Shown here: positions 18,800-28,806 of the stretch, in pieces
Layout: every line of letters starts with the position of its first letter
Position numbering within the stretch: the first letter of the stretch is position 1
Assembly (NCBI GenBank): GCA_019639255.1
Contig: JAHBSF010000015.1
Location: 1 to 64,000, forward strand
Direction of reading: 5' to 3'
Origin: Acidobacteriota bacterium
GTDB taxonomy: Bacteria; Acidobacteriota; Blastocatellia; RBC074
Length of the DNA stretch: 64,000 nucleotides
Notes under the pieces: model-generated
Told to the model about the DNA's origin: nothing
Databases searched by the model: none
The model's input: only the letters and a program-made list of their open reading frames with translations
Translations under genes and position numbers: made by a program

Positions 18800-19501
18800 T
18801 CACCGCAAAAACTCGCGCACTACGGGATGCCGGGCATTATCCGGCGCATCCCCCTCGCGCACGCACAGCGCCGTATGCATACCGGCCGCGCGCGCAGCAT
18901 CGAGTTCCTCGGCCGCATCCGAATAAAAAATCATCTCGCTCGTTTCAAAACCGAGTGCGGCGGCGATGCGCCGATAACTTTCGGGCGAGCGTTTCGCTCC
19001 CGTAGTAGTATCGAAATACGCCGTCAGGTAAGGCGTCAGATCCCCGTGATTCGTATGCGCGAATATCAATTGCTGCGCAAGCACGCTGCCGGATGAAAAT
19101 ATCGCGATGACGCAACCCTGCGCGCGCCACAGTTCAAGTGCGCGCGGCACGTCGTCGTACACTACGCCGTAGAGTTGCCCGCTGCGGTAGCCCTCTTCCC
19201 ATATCCTGCCCTGGATCGCCTTCAACCCGGTCGATTTGCGATCCGCATCCATAAGCCACGCCAGATAGTCTGCGGCTGAAGCGGCGTCTCCATTCCATGC
19301 GGGAGGATCCAGCCCGGCTTCGCACTCCGCAGCGTATTCGCTGCGAAGACGCGCGATATCTGCGGCTGCGTCGGGTTGTTCCGAATGCGCTGCAAGGTAT
19401 TCTTTCAGGCGCGCGCGGGCGTAGGGAAACAGCGTTTCGTAGACGAACGCCACGGGCGTAGTTGTGCCTTCGATGTCGAGCAGTACGGCGCGCAAATTCA
19501 T
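18800..19501 (-). CDS. mtnC: Enolase-phosphatase E1, methionine salvage
   Basis: 233 residues of the HAD superfamily. Motif I DIEGTTTP (about 9-16) carries the nucleophilic Asp and the DxEGTT form specific to MtnC. Motif II IFSSGS and motif III/IV around K...ESYRRIAAALG and FYSDAAEELDAA are present. MtnC enolises and dephosphorylates 2,3-diketo-5-methylthiopentyl-1-phosphate to acireductone in the cytoplasm. Last gene of mtnB-mtnD-mtnC, 12 bases after mtnD. The stop is followed by a partial hairpin repeat that may end the operon transcript. Confidence 0.92.
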   Translation of the reverse strand: MNLRAVLLDIEGTTTPVAFVYETLFPYARARLKEYLAAHSEQPDAAADIARLRSEYAAECEAGLDPPAWNGDAASAADYLAWLMDADRKSTGLKAIQGRIWEEGYRSGQLYGVVYDDVPRALELWRAQGCVIAIFSSGSVLAQQLIFAHTNHGDLTPYLTAYFDTTTGAKRSPESYRRIAAALGFETSEMIFYSDAAEELDAARAAGMHTALCVREGDAPDNARHPVVREFLR

Positions 19502-19513
19502 CTTTGCAGTTTG

Positions 19514-20080
19514 TTATCCTGTTTGTGATTGCGGTGGTATGTGCGCGGGCCCGAGGCATACGGGCTGATATCCGGTTTCGGCGCCCGTTTCCGTATAGTT
19601 CGGCGTCCATCCCGCCGGGTCCTTGAACAGGCGTATGGCGCGGATTTCGCGTTCGGCGCACAGGTCGAACCAGTGATGAGTACCTGCGGGAACGCGGATA
19701 AGATCGCCGGGGCTGACCTCGATTGCCGCCACGTCGCCGCCCCGTGGATGGATGTGAAAAACGCCGCGCCCGTGGATGATGAAACGCACCTCGTCGTCGT
19801 CGTGCCAGTGTTCGCGGCTGAATTTCGCAAGCATCGCCTCGAGCCCCGGAGTTGAGGGATTGACGTTGATGACGTCGGCTGTGACATAACCGCCCTCGGC
19901 TTTCAAGCGTTCGATCTCCGCCGAATAAGCGGCGAGAATATCGTCTGCATTCGCATCCGGGGCTACGGCGTGCGCCGGCGCCCACTCCTCGTATGTAATG
20001 CCGAGGCTGGAGAGGTAATCGCGTATTTCGTCCGTATCGGTGATGGTACGGTTAAGATCGGGAATTCTGACTATCGCCAT
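19514..20080 (-). CDS. mtnD: Acireductone dioxygenase
   Basis: 188 residues, start preceded by AAGGAG with eight-base spacing. Cupin fold with the metal-binding set HWHDDDEVR (two His and a Glu) and the fourth ligand in THHWFDL, characteristic of acireductone dioxygenase. With Fe2+ it yields the methionine precursor 2-keto-4-methylthiobutyrate; with Ni2+ it gives an off-pathway product. The metal cannot be told from sequence. It lies between mtnB (15-base gap) and mtnC, so acireductone made by MtnC is used directly. Confidence 0.95.
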   Translation of the reverse strand: MAIVRIPDLNRTITDTDEIRDYLSSLGITYEEWAPAHAVAPDANADDILAAYSAEIERLKAEGGYVTADVINVNPSTPGLEAMLAKFSREHWHDDDEVRFIIHGRGVFHIHPRGGDVAAIEVSPGDLIRVPAGTHHWFDLCAEREIRAIRLFKDPAGWTPNYTETGAETGYQPVCLGPAHIPPQSQTG

Positions 20081-20095
20081 CTCAGGTTCTCCTTC

Positions 20096-20773
20096 TCAGC
20101 TCTTCCTCACTCCTGCGGTGGTGCGTCCGACGACTTCGAGCAGAAATTCCAGAATCTCCACGTGTCGGCGCGCTTCATCCAGATCGCGGCCCCAGGTGTA
20201 AAGACCGTGCCCCGCAAGCAGAAATCCGTGCGCTTCGGGGTATGCATCCAGCGTTGTTTCAACTTCGGCTGCAAGCGCCGTCATATCCTGCGAATTGGCG
20301 AGCACAGGCAGCCGCTCGCGATGACGGTGCGTGCGCACGCCCGAAAGCCCTTTGAGCATCTCGTATCCGGCTATCTCGAATCCGCCTCTTTCCGCGTGCA
20401 TCTCCGAGAGTATCGTGCTCCATACCGAATGCGTATGGAGCACGGCTCCTGCATCGCGCCGTCGCACTACGGCCAGGTGCAATTTCGTTTCATCCGACGG
20501 ACGGCCCTGGCCGTCAATCACCGCGCCCTGTTCGTCTACGGTCAGAATCTGTTCGGGTGCAAGCGCGCCCTTGTCGAGTCCCGAGGATGTTATGGCAAGG
20601 CGCAGCGGGTTGCGCGCAATCACTGCGCTGAAATTGCCGCTTGTGCCGAGCGCCCAGCCGCGACGGTGAAACTCGCATCCGATCCCGACTATGCGCGCAA
20701 TCGTGCTTTCCGTAAAACTTTCCGTAAAAACTCCCGTCGTTTGTTCGACCGATTGTTCGTTCGCAGATGCCAT
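20096..20773 (-). CDS. mtnB: Methylthioribulose-1-phosphate dehydratase
   Basis: About 225 residues from [11 protein letters not shown]; an in-frame ATG 51 bases upstream is possible but gives an unlikely leader. Class II aldolase/adducin fold: GTSGNFSA loop, HTHSVW zinc ligands, GHGLYTWG with the third His. Dehydrates 5-methylthioribulose-1-phosphate, the step before MtnC. First gene of the salvage operon. mtnA and mtnK/mtnN are not in the window, so upstream steps must be encoded elsewhere. Confidence 0.92.
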   Translation of the reverse strand: MASANEQSVEQTTGVFTESFTESTIARIVGIGCEFHRRGWALGTSGNFSAVIARNPLRLAITSSGLDKGALAPEQILTVDEQGAVIDGQGRPSDETKLHLAVVRRRDAGAVLHTHSVWSTILSEMHAERGGFEIAGYEMLKGLSGVRTHRHRERLPVLANSQDMTALAAEVETTLDAYPEAHGFLLAGHGLYTWGRDLDEARRHVEILEFLLEVVGRTTAGVRKS

Positions 20774-20908
20774 GGCGCGGAAAGCATAACTTAAAAGTGC
20801 GTGTGGACAAAAACCGGGTTGCAACCCGATGAATCAATCGTCTATGGTTTTGGCGTCCGATTTGCCGGCATCGCCTGAAGATTGCAAATTATAACCGGAG
20901 CAAGAACC

Positions 20909-22159
20909 GTGATCAGACCGATTGCACTGCTCGCACTGATTATTGCAGTTTCAACGCCTATGACTTCTACGAACACCGCCGAGCCCTTTCGCCGGACGTT
21001 GGCGAGCGCCGAACGCGGCATACGGCTCGATGAATGGAGCATTACACATCGCGACCTTGAATTCAGGACCGCCCGGCCGTGGTCGATCCGGAAGTATACG
21101 CTGCACGGCGGCCGGCAGGAGGGCGTCGATCTGATTGTTCTCGATAACGGGCGGCTGCAAATCACCGTGATTCCGACGCGCGGGATGGGCGTGCTGCGCG
21201 TAGAGATGGGAGATATACGTTTGGGATGGGATTCGCCCGTCAGGGAAGTAGTCCATCCGCAATATATCGATCTGGGCGGTCGCGGAGGACTTGGATGGCT
21301 GGAAGGTTTCAATGAATGGATGGCGCGATGCGGGCTCGAATTTGCCGGACATCCGGGGCGCGACAAGTTCATCAACAATACGGGCGACGAGGCGGAGATG
21401 GATCTGACGCTGCACGGCAAGATCGCCAACATTCCGGCCTCCGAAGTCGAAGTGGTCGTGGATCGCGATCCGCCGCACCGGTTGCGCATACGCGGGCGAG
21501 TCGATGAACGCATGTTTTACGGCCCGAAGCTCGAACTCTGGACCGAGATTTCGACCGTGCCCGGCGGCGAGACGTTTCAAATTTCGGACAGGATTACGAA
21601 TCACGGCGCGCACCCGCAGGAGTTCCAGATCATCTACCACGCCAATTACGGCCCGCCGCTGCTCGAAGCCGGAGCGCGCTTTGTCGCAGCCACATATCAG
21701 GTGACGCCGTTTAACGATCACGCAGCAAAGGCCGTTAAAAGCTACGACGAGTACACAGCCCCCACAACCGGTTTCATCGAGCAGGTCTACTGCCTGCGCC
21801 CACGCGCGGACGCCGAAGGGCGAACGACGATCATGCTGCATAACGCGGCGGCGACGCGCGGCGTGACGATGAGCTACCTGGTCGAGCACTTGCCGTACCT
21901 GACGCTGTGGAAGAATACTTCGGCGCTTGCCGAAGGTTATGTCACGGGACTGGAGCCCGGCACCGGATTTCCGTCCAATCGCCGGTATGAGCGTGCGGCG
22001 GGGCGCGTGCCGAAACTTGCGCCGGGAGCGAGCCGCGAATTTACAATCGACTTTGCGGTGCTCGATACCGGCGCAGCCGTAACCGGCGCAGCCGCGAAGA
22101 TAAAAGCGTTGCAGGGCGCGCAGCCTCCACAGATCGATGCCGCGCCGGAGAAGAGATGA
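20909..22159 (+). CDS. Secreted DUF4432 (aldose-epimerase-fold) protein
   Basis: About 416 residues starting at GTG, ten bases after GGAG; a TTG 27 bases upstream is less likely. Signal-like helix [17 protein letters not shown]. The body matches the DUF4432 family, a galactose-mutarotase-like beta-sandwich: [19 protein letters not shown], the [10 protein letters not shown] segment, ISDRITNHG and [12 protein letters not shown]. Members usually sit in carbohydrate catabolic clusters and are cytoplasmic, so the signal peptide is unusual. The stop TGA lies in the left arm of the following hairpin. Divergent from mtnB. Likely binds a sugar; reaction unknown. Confidence 0.8.
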   Translation: MIRPIALLALIIAVSTPMTSTNTAEPFRRTLASAERGIRLDEWSITHRDLEFRTARPWSIRKYTLHGGRQEGVDLIVLDNGRLQITVIPTRGMGVLRVEMGDIRLGWDSPVREVVHPQYIDLGGRGGLGWLEGFNEWMARCGLEFAGHPGRDKFINNTGDEAEMDLTLHGKIANIPASEVEVVVDRDPPHRLRIRGRVDERMFYGPKLELWTEISTVPGGETFQISDRITNHGAHPQEFQIIYHANYGPPLLEAGARFVAATYQVTPFNDHAAKAVKSYDEYTAPTTGFIEQVYCLRPRADAEGRTTIMLHNAAATRGVTMSYLVEHLPYLTLWKNTSALAEGYVTGLEPGTGFPSNRRYERAAGRVPKLAPGASREFTIDFAVLDTGAAVTGAAAKIKALQGAQPPQIDAAPEKR

Positions 22160-22232
22160 CGACGGAAATAGTCAACCTTTCCGTTCTTTTCGTTTCTTTT
22201 CGTTTCTTTTCGTCTGTTCCGTTATCTCTTCT
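22150..22232 (+). repeat. Hairpin repeat, copy 8 (short left arm)
   Basis: The left arm is shortened to GAGAAGAGATGACGACGGAA, and the right arm is complete with tandem TTTCGTTTCTT units and CCGTTATCTC. Both neighbouring genes end inside it: TGA of the + gene in GAGATGACGG, and TAA of the - gene in the right arm read in reverse. Confidence 0.85.
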
Positions 22233-23523
22233 CCTCCTGCACCGGGGATTTTGATGGAGCCGCGGTAAAACCCAGTTCCGCGTAGATATCGCGCAGCGCA
22301 TCGGTTAAGGCGGCGGCCGAAAAACGCGCCTCGAACGTCGCGCGTGCGCGCTGCTGCAACCGCTCGCGCAACTCCGCATCGGTGACGATTCGATGCAGCG
22401 CCCGGCTGAGAGCCTCGACGTTGCCCGGTTCTACGAGCAGCGCGCTCTCGCCGTCGGTGACGTCTTCCGGAATGCCGTCCAGATCCGATGCGACGATTGC
22501 GGCGCCGGCCTGCATCGCTTCGAGCATCGCCAGCGATCCGCTGCCTTCCTGCAGCGAGGGCAGCACGAAAACATCCGCATGCTGCAAATAGTCGAATGGG
22601 TCGGGCGCCCAACCCGTAAACGTTATCTGATCGCCCAGGCGCAATCGCTCGGCCAGACGCCGGTTGGCGTTGAAGTATTCTCCGCCGCTCACCAGACAGG
22701 CCCGGAAACGCACTCCCCGATCGCGCAATCCGGCCAGCGCGCGCAGCAATACCGGTATTCCCTTGCGCGGATCGTGCCGCGAAACCGATACGATCAACGG
22801 AGCGTCCCCGGGTCGCAGCGCGGCGAGCGCGGGCGGGGGCGTCGCCGCCTGTTTCCTTCCTTCGTGCAGGAACGCCGCCTCCGAAGCGTAAGGCACACGA
22901 CGCACCTGCGCCCCGGGCCCGTATTGATCGTAAAAGCGGCGCCGCACAGCTTCATAATTCACCAGCAGCAGATGCGGCCGCGTGTAGGTGGCGCGCTCGT
23001 AGCGGCCGATTGCGCGTTCCATCCAGAACTGTTCGGCCCGATACAGCAGCCTTTGCACTTGCCCGTAGGACCGGTCTACCCCGCGCACCTTGCCCTGAAA
23101 TTCGTGCTCGATCGTGGTGTAATGACTGTTGATTACTACCGTTCTGACGCCCCGGCGCAGCAGTTTCTCGGCCGCGGCGACTCCGCTGTAGCCCCAGATC
23201 GTGATGCCGTGAATCAGATGCGGACCTTGTCTGGTTGAAAGGAATCGCACAATCGCCGCAGTAACGAAGGGAGCGGTCCAGAACAGGAGCTTCTTGCGCA
23301 ACCCGGCCTCGATGGTTCTTTGCGGAAGGAAATCGGTGCGCACCAAATGAACTATGCCGAATTCGGTTTGCGCCGCGCCGGTTTCGGACGAGGCGCAAAA
23401 GATGTGCGGCTCGAATCCGGCGCCGAGCGCGGCGCGTGCGTGCACGCGAACGTAGCTGGTATGCCCGCCTATGCCCTCGCGCGGATCTCTGGCGGCGGTG
23501 AAGACTACAACAGGTTTGGTCAT
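22222..23523 (-). CDS. GT4-family glycosyltransferase
   Basis: About 433 residues from MTKPVVVFTAARDPREGIGG; a GTG 18 bases upstream is also possible, and neither has a well-placed ribosome site. GT-B fold: N-terminal acceptor domain with GGHTSYV, then SVSRHDPRKGIPVLLRAL at the start of the donor domain and the E-x7-E signature in PSLQEGSGSLAMLEAMQAGA followed by IVASDLDGIPEDV. These features fit a retaining GT4 enzyme using a nucleotide-sugar. Acceptor unknown. It stands alone and convergent to the DUF4432 gene. The last residues (EEKR, stop) are encoded by the hairpin arm. Confidence 0.88.
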   Translation of the reverse strand: MTKPVVVFTAARDPREGIGGHTSYVRVHARAALGAGFEPHIFCASSETGAAQTEFGIVHLVRTDFLPQRTIEAGLRKKLLFWTAPFVTAAIVRFLSTRQGPHLIHGITIWGYSGVAAAEKLLRRGVRTVVINSHYTTIEHEFQGKVRGVDRSYGQVQRLLYRAEQFWMERAIGRYERATYTRPHLLLVNYEAVRRRFYDQYGPGAQVRRVPYASEAAFLHEGRKQAATPPPALAALRPGDAPLIVSVSRHDPRKGIPVLLRALAGLRDRGVRFRACLVSGGEYFNANRRLAERLRLGDQITFTGWAPDPFDYLQHADVFVLPSLQEGSGSLAMLEAMQAGAAIVASDLDGIPEDVTDGESALLVEPGNVEALSRALHRIVTDAELRERLQQRARATFEARFSAAALTDALRDIYAELGFTAAPSKSPVQEEKR

Positions 23524-23727
23524 ATGCACACTGAATACCACTCCTCGAAAGTCATCAACAACCCGGCGGATGATTCAAAGCCCGCGCTCTGCACTTTCGG
23601 TTCAGAGTGGTTTGGCTGTAAGGAAGCTGCTGAGTAGATGGTTGATCTTGACATTCCGAATTTCTGCTGTAGGATGCCGCTGATTATCGGCAATATTAAG
23701 ATTATCAGCAATATTTAAGAGCAGATA
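23524..23727. other. Intergenic, 18-bp tandem motif
   Basis: No gene seen. Two direct repeats, GATTATCGGCAATATT (23682) and GATTATCAGCAATATT (23700), are spaced 18 bases apart in an AT-rich stretch, possibly a protein-binding site upstream of the glycosyltransferase. Confidence 0.45.
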
Positions 23728-23887
23728 TTTAAACCGATCCACACGAGATCGGGACAAGCGGAGAGATAACGGAACAAACGAAATTAGACGGAACAGACGG
23801 AAATATTCAACTTTTCCGTAATTTTCGTATCATTTCGTTTGTTCCGTTATCTCTCTTTTATGCCCCGAAGTCGTGTAGAGTGATTGA
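23728..23887 (+). repeat. Hairpin repeat, copy 9 (full length with outer inverted ends)
   Basis: The core 23760-23855 has the usual arms and loop AAATATTCAACTTTT. Outside it lie TTTAAACCGATCCACACGAG...GGGAC on the left and GCCCCGAAGTCGTGTAGAG...TGATT on the right, which are imperfect reverse complements. This is the clearest case of a complete element of about 160 bp. Confidence 0.85.
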
Positions 23888-23918
23888 GCGGCAGACGAAA
23901 CCAGGCGAGTGCTGAACA

Positions 23919-24296
23919 ATGGCCTTGCGAAAGCAGTACTACTTTCGACCTTCAAGTCGCGGCCTCCTGGCCTGGGACGTAGATCGACTGATTCGGCTCT
24001 CGGATCACCTGCCACGGAAACGTGTTCCGCTGGATGAGATTCGCGAACTTGACGAAGACTGGTTCGGTGAAGACGAGCGGCCGACCTGGCGGGCCATGCT
24101 TGAGCACGTGCGATTGATGGAAGAGGCGGATCTGTCCTTCCCGATCATCCTGTCGGCGAGCGGCGATGTGATGGATGGCATGCATCGCGTGGCCAAGGCT
24201 GCGCTGGAGGGACGCAGCGAAATAGTCGCCGTGCAGTTCGACGAGGATCCGGAACCAGATCACATCGGCCTTGGACCGAACGAGTTGCCGTACTGA
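23919..24296 (+). CDS. Small ParB-like hypothetical protein
   Basis: 125 residues, acidic. The centre reads FPIILSASGDVMDGMHRVAK, which resembles the substrate/nuclease loop of ParB/sulfiredoxin-fold proteins (xxDGxHRxxA). Conserved-looking N-terminus YYFRPSSRGLLAWDVDRLI. I know no function. Its GC content and codon use fit the surroundings less strictly than the housekeeping genes. It lies just upstream of the hairpin fragment that precedes mazEF, and may belong to the same accessory block. Confidence 0.65.
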   Translation: MALRKQYYFRPSSRGLLAWDVDRLIRLSDHLPRKRVPLDEIRELDEDWFGEDERPTWRAMLEHVRLMEEADLSFPIILSASGDVMDGMHRVAKAALEGRSEIVAVQFDEDPEPDHIGLGPNELPY

Positions 24297-24351
24297 TCCA
24301 TGACAGCGGTGGGCTTCTGTCCTTACGAGATTGGTACAAAGCGTGAGAGGG

Positions 24352-24426
24352 AAAGAGAGATAACGGAACAAACGAAATGAAACGAAAATCACCCAAAAGT
24401 TGAATATTTCTGTAGTTTCCGTTTTT
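24352..24426 (+). repeat. Hairpin repeat, left portion interrupted before mazEF
   Basis: GAGAGATAACGGAACAAACG, the loop AAGTTGAATATTTC and the start of the T-rich arm (TGTAGTTTCCGTTTTT) are present, then the repeat stops. The missing right arm appears 1.36 kb later at 25782-25834, past mazEF and the DUF1801 gene. TTGGTACAAAGCGTGA precedes it. Confidence 0.75.
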
Positions 24427-24458
24427 AGATTAGCGATGAAGAAGAAAGAGCCAGTTCA

Positions 24459-24487
24459 TTGACTACTGAACAGTGTGTAATTACATT
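24459..24487 (+). promoter_or_regulatory. Candidate mazEF promoter and operator
   Basis: TTGACT (24459-24464), a 17-base spacer, then TACATT (24482-24487). A perfect palindrome TGTAATTACA (24476-24485) overlaps the -10 element, as expected for MazE/MazEF autorepression. The predicted start of transcription falls at or next to the mazE ATG, so the message may be leaderless. Confidence 0.5.
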
Positions 24488-24493
24488 GTAGCT

Positions 24494-24748
24494 ATGAAGA
24501 CCAGAATAATCAGAATTGGGAATTCACAAGGCATTCGCATCCCAAAGCTTTATTTGCAGCAAACAGGACTCAGTGAGGAAGTAGAACTTGATCTTCAGGA
24601 TAACGAGATAGTAATCCGTCGGGTTGGACACCCAAGACAAGGCTGGGCCGAGGCATTTAGTGCGATGTCGGAACAGGGAGATGATCAGTTGCTCGACAAG
24701 GAGTCAGGAAGTCAATCCGGCTGGGACGAGGCTGAATGGCAGTGGTAG
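24494..24748 (+). CDS. mazE: AbrB/MazE-type antitoxin
   Basis: 84 residues from MKTRIIRIGNSQGIRIPK; the GTG 21 bases upstream is less likely. The N-terminal swapped-hairpin AbrB fold is clear (IRIGNSQGIRIPKLYLQQTG ... VELDLQDNEIVIRRV). The acidic tail (about 50-84) should wrap the toxin. It binds DNA at its own promoter and neutralises MazF. Its stop overlaps the mazF start by 13 bases, giving translational coupling. Noticeably lower GC than the chromosome around it, in keeping with horizontal acquisition. Confidence 0.88.
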   Translation: MKTRIIRIGNSQGIRIPKLYLQQTGLSEEVELDLQDNEIVIRRVGHPRQGWAEAFSAMSEQGDDQLLDKESGSQSGWDEAEWQW

Positions 24749-25065
24749 TCAAACGCTTCGATGTCTACCTGATTAATCTCGACCCTACGGTTGGAAGCGA
24801 GATTAAGAAGTCGCGCCCATGCCTCATTATTTCTCCTGACGAAATGAACCGATACATCAATACGGTGATCGTTGCGCCAATGAGTACAAAGGGAAGAGCA
24901 TATCCAACGAGGGTGGCTTGCAAGTTTCAAGGCAAACAGGGGCAGATTGTACTTGACCAAATTCGGACGGTGGATAAGGTGCGGCTGGTCAGGAGGCTGG
25001 GCAGAATTTCTTCGCAGACGCAAACAAACGTATTGTCGGTCATAGGAGAGATGTTTGCGCCGTGA
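24736..25065 (+). CDS. mazF: MazF/PemK endoribonuclease toxin
   Basis: 109 residues. The SH3-like PemK fold is recognisable: KRFDVYLINLDPTVGSEIKK, RPCLIISPDEMN, TVIVAPMSTKG and GQIVLDQIRTVDKVRL. The conserved Arg of RPCLII and the Ser/Thr of PMST fit the catalytic groove of sequence-specific mRNA interferases. It starts inside the mazE stop region, so toxin is made only after antitoxin. Complete length, so probably functional. Cleavage sequence cannot be predicted. Confidence 0.92.
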   Translation: MAVVVKRFDVYLINLDPTVGSEIKKSRPCLIISPDEMNRYINTVIVAPMSTKGRAYPTRVACKFQGKQGQIVLDQIRTVDKVRLVRRLGRISSQTQTNVLSVIGEMFAP

Positions 25066-25196
25066 TGGCGCAACCTGACAATGGCATCAACCGGGGCCGC
25101 CGAAGCGAGTTTTGAATGGTTGCTTTCAGTTCGGTTCCGCAGCCCGGTCATGCCTGGCGTCAGGCGCTGCAGATCGGGCGAACACAGACTATATCG

Positions 25197-25628
25197 ATGG
25201 CCGAGAACAAGACCAAACCCACCGACGCCGACGTCGAGGACTACATCGCCTCAAGAGCCAGTGAGCAGCAGCGTGCTGACTGCCGCAAATTGATGGCTTT
25301 GCTCCAGAAGGTCACCCGACAGCCGCCAAGGATGTGGGGACCGAGCATCGTCGGCTATGGCGTCTACCGGTACACCTACGAGAGCGGGCGCACTGGAGAG
25401 GCTCCTCTGGCGGGCTTCGCCATCCGTGGGCGCGAACTGGTGGTCTACCTGGTTGCCGAAGGAGAGGGACAGAAGTCCCTGTTGTCCAAGCTTGGCAAGC
25501 ACAAGATGGGCAAGTCCTGCCTGTACTTCAAGCAACTGGCCGATCTCGACAGTTCGGTGCTCAGGCAACTCATCGCCGGCTCCGTAGCAGAGTTGAGGCG
25601 TCGCTATGGGTTGCGCAGCGGCGCCTGA
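25197..25628 (+). CDS. DUF1801 (YdhG-like) protein
   Basis: 143 residues from MAENKTKPTDADVEDYI; an in-frame start 81 bases upstream would add an unlike leader. The body fits DUF1801: VEDYIASRASEQQRADCRKL, MWGPSIVGYGVYRYTYESG, and the KSCLYFKQLADLDSSVLRQL tail. Members are small cytoplasmic proteins with a frataxin-like fold (YdhG/YyaQ-related) of unresolved role. It stands between mazEF and the right hairpin fragment, so it is probably cargo of the same insertion. Confidence 0.85.
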   Translation: MAENKTKPTDADVEDYIASRASEQQRADCRKLMALLQKVTRQPPRMWGPSIVGYGVYRYTYESGRTGEAPLAGFAIRGRELVVYLVAEGEGQKSLLSKLGKHKMGKSCLYFKQLADLDSSVLRQLIAGSVAELRRRYGLRSGA

Positions 25629-25721
25629 CCCCTCGCTCGGGCCGATCCGCTACGGCAGGCGCTGTCCGGCCGCTCCAGGGTATTATCGGAGTGATTGGTG
25701 CGCGTCCAGTTGTTGGGCTGA

Positions 25722-27101
<1,380 letters not shown>

Positions 27102-27102
27102 C

Positions 27103-27180
27103 AAATGAAACGAAAATTACGGAAATATGCAACTTTTCCGTAATTTTCGTATCATTTCGTTTGTTCCGTTATCTCTCTTT
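27103..27180 (+). repeat. Hairpin repeat, copy 10 (outer left end missing)
   Basis: It starts AAATGAAACGAAAATTACGG, has loop AATATGCAACTTTT and a full right arm CATTTCGTTTGTTCCGTTAT. The outer left 20 bases are lost at the esterase stop codon. Confidence 0.8.
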
Positions 27181-27243
27181 CCTCTCACCCGGGAATTGCT
27201 GATACTCTGCCTGACTTTCAGCCAATGGATGGGATTTTTTTGA

Positions 27244-28806
27244 ATGCGCACGAAGCCGGCAACACGCATCGTCTGCATCGTCTGCATCACCTTTTGCGCT
27301 TTTCTCATCTCCTGCCACGGGCGGAAAGAAACCGCTCCCGAGCGTTCCGCAGACGCGCTGCGCATCCTCACTCCGTTCCGCGTGCAGAGTCTGGAGCCGG
27401 CGCATCCCGCCTCGTATTTTCTGGTCGAGTTCGCGCTGGCCGAACTGCCGATGGTACTGCAGGACGACGGCGCTCTCAGACCGCATCTGCTGGAATCCTG
27501 CGAACGATTGGACGGGCGCAACTGGCGCTTGATCCTGCGCCCGAACATCAGGTTCCAAAACGGCAGGCCGCTTACTGCGGAGGCGCTCGCCGCTGCGATG
27601 AACCGGCAGTTGGAGCGCTCGGCTTCGGCCAGGGCCGTGCTGCCCGGAGCCGGCGTCGCCGTGCGCGGCGAACGCGAGGTGATACTCTCGACCCAACGCC
27701 CCGATCCGACGGTTCCGGCGGCCTTGGCCGACGAACAGGTATTCCCGGTCTATGATGTAGAGGCATTGGATGCGGCGCGTGGAGACGATGCGAAACTCAT
27801 CGCCTGCGGATGTTTTACCGGCCCCTATCGCGCCGCAGCTCTGGACGAACGTGAATTGAAAATGGTGCGGTTTGACGGGTACTGGCAGGGGCGCCCGCGG
27901 CTCCAATCCGTTTCCGTGCGCTTTATCGGCGACCCTCAGGCGCGCATCATGTCGGTGCAGAATGACGAAGCCGACATCGCGCTTTATCCCCCGAGCGAGG
28001 CTCAACTGATGCTGCGCGGCGCGTCGAATGCCTTCTTCACGACCAGTGCGTGGAGCCGCGGCGGTCCGCGCATTTTTCTGAATACGCGCCGGCCCCCGTT
28101 TGACGAACTCGCAGTGCGGCGCGCCTTCAGCCTCAGCGTAGGGTATGAATCGCTGGCGCGCGACATAGTCGAGGGCGTCGGCGAAGCAGCGACGGGTTTT
28201 TATCCGCCCGTGTATCCGTGGGCGGTGCAGAATCAGAAAACCGATGCGGCGGAAGCCGAACGCTTGCTGGATGAAGCGGGCTGGCGATCGAACGGCGGCG
28301 TGCGCGCGAAAAACGGGCGGAGACTGGAAATCACCCTGCTTACTTACCCGCAGCAGCCCGACTGGACGAAGATAGCCACGGCCCTTCAGTCACAGCTTGC
28401 CGGGACGGGTTTTATGTTGCGCATTCGCCGGGTGGAAGACATCAACGCCGCCATGAAGTTGCAGGATGACTGGCACTGTTCGATCAACTCGCCGGGCCTC
28501 GTAACGACGGGCGGAGCGCCCGAACCGTTCCTGCGCGAACACCTGCACAGCAAAGGCGAGCGCAATTTCGGAGGCGTAAACGATGCCGAGCTTGACCGTC
28601 TGCTCGACGAACTCGGCTCCGAATTCGACGAAACGCGCCGGAATGATATTCTGCGACGCATTCAGCAGATAGTCATTGCCGAGCGGGTGTATGAAGTGCG
28701 GCCGGTCTTTTTGCGGGCGCGCGTCGTGGTCGGTGCGCGCTGGCGCGGGTACCGGCCCTCGCCGCTGCTTCACCACGTAGACTGGGAGACCGGACCCGAC
28801 CATTGA
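27244..28806 (+). CDS. ABC transporter periplasmic binding lipoprotein (SBP family 5)
   Basis: 520 residues. Lipobox FLISC at about 20-24 predicts a lipoprotein. The mature part matches the DppA/OppA/NikA family: LEPAHPASYFLVEFALAELP, LRPNIRFQNGRPLTAEALAA, the ARIMSVQNDEADIALYPP segment and IFLNTRRPPFDELAVRRAFS. These proteins deliver peptides, nickel complexes or opines to a two-permease ABC importer. It heads a five-gene operon ending in a DUF4198 protein, which makes metal uptake plausible, but peptide uptake cannot be excluded. The stop overlaps the next gene's TTG start by four bases. Confidence 0.9.
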   Translation: MRTKPATRIVCIVCITFCAFLISCHGRKETAPERSADALRILTPFRVQSLEPAHPASYFLVEFALAELPMVLQDDGALRPHLLESCERLDGRNWRLILRPNIRFQNGRPLTAEALAAAMNRQLERSASARAVLPGAGVAVRGEREVILSTQRPDPTVPAALADEQVFPVYDVEALDAARGDDAKLIACGCFTGPYRAAALDERELKMVRFDGYWQGRPRLQSVSVRFIGDPQARIMSVQNDEADIALYPPSEAQLMLRGASNAFFTTSAWSRGGPRIFLNTRRPPFDELAVRRAFSLSVGYESLARDIVEGVGEAATGFYPPVYPWAVQNQKTDAAEAERLLDEAGWRSNGGVRAKNGRRLEITLLTYPQQPDWTKIATALQSQLAGTGFMLRIRRVEDINAAMKLQDDWHCSINSPGLVTTGGAPEPFLREHLHSKGERNFGGVNDAELDRLLDELGSEFDETRRNDILRRIQQIVIAERVYEVRPVFLRARVVVGARWRGYRPSPLLHHVDWETGPDH

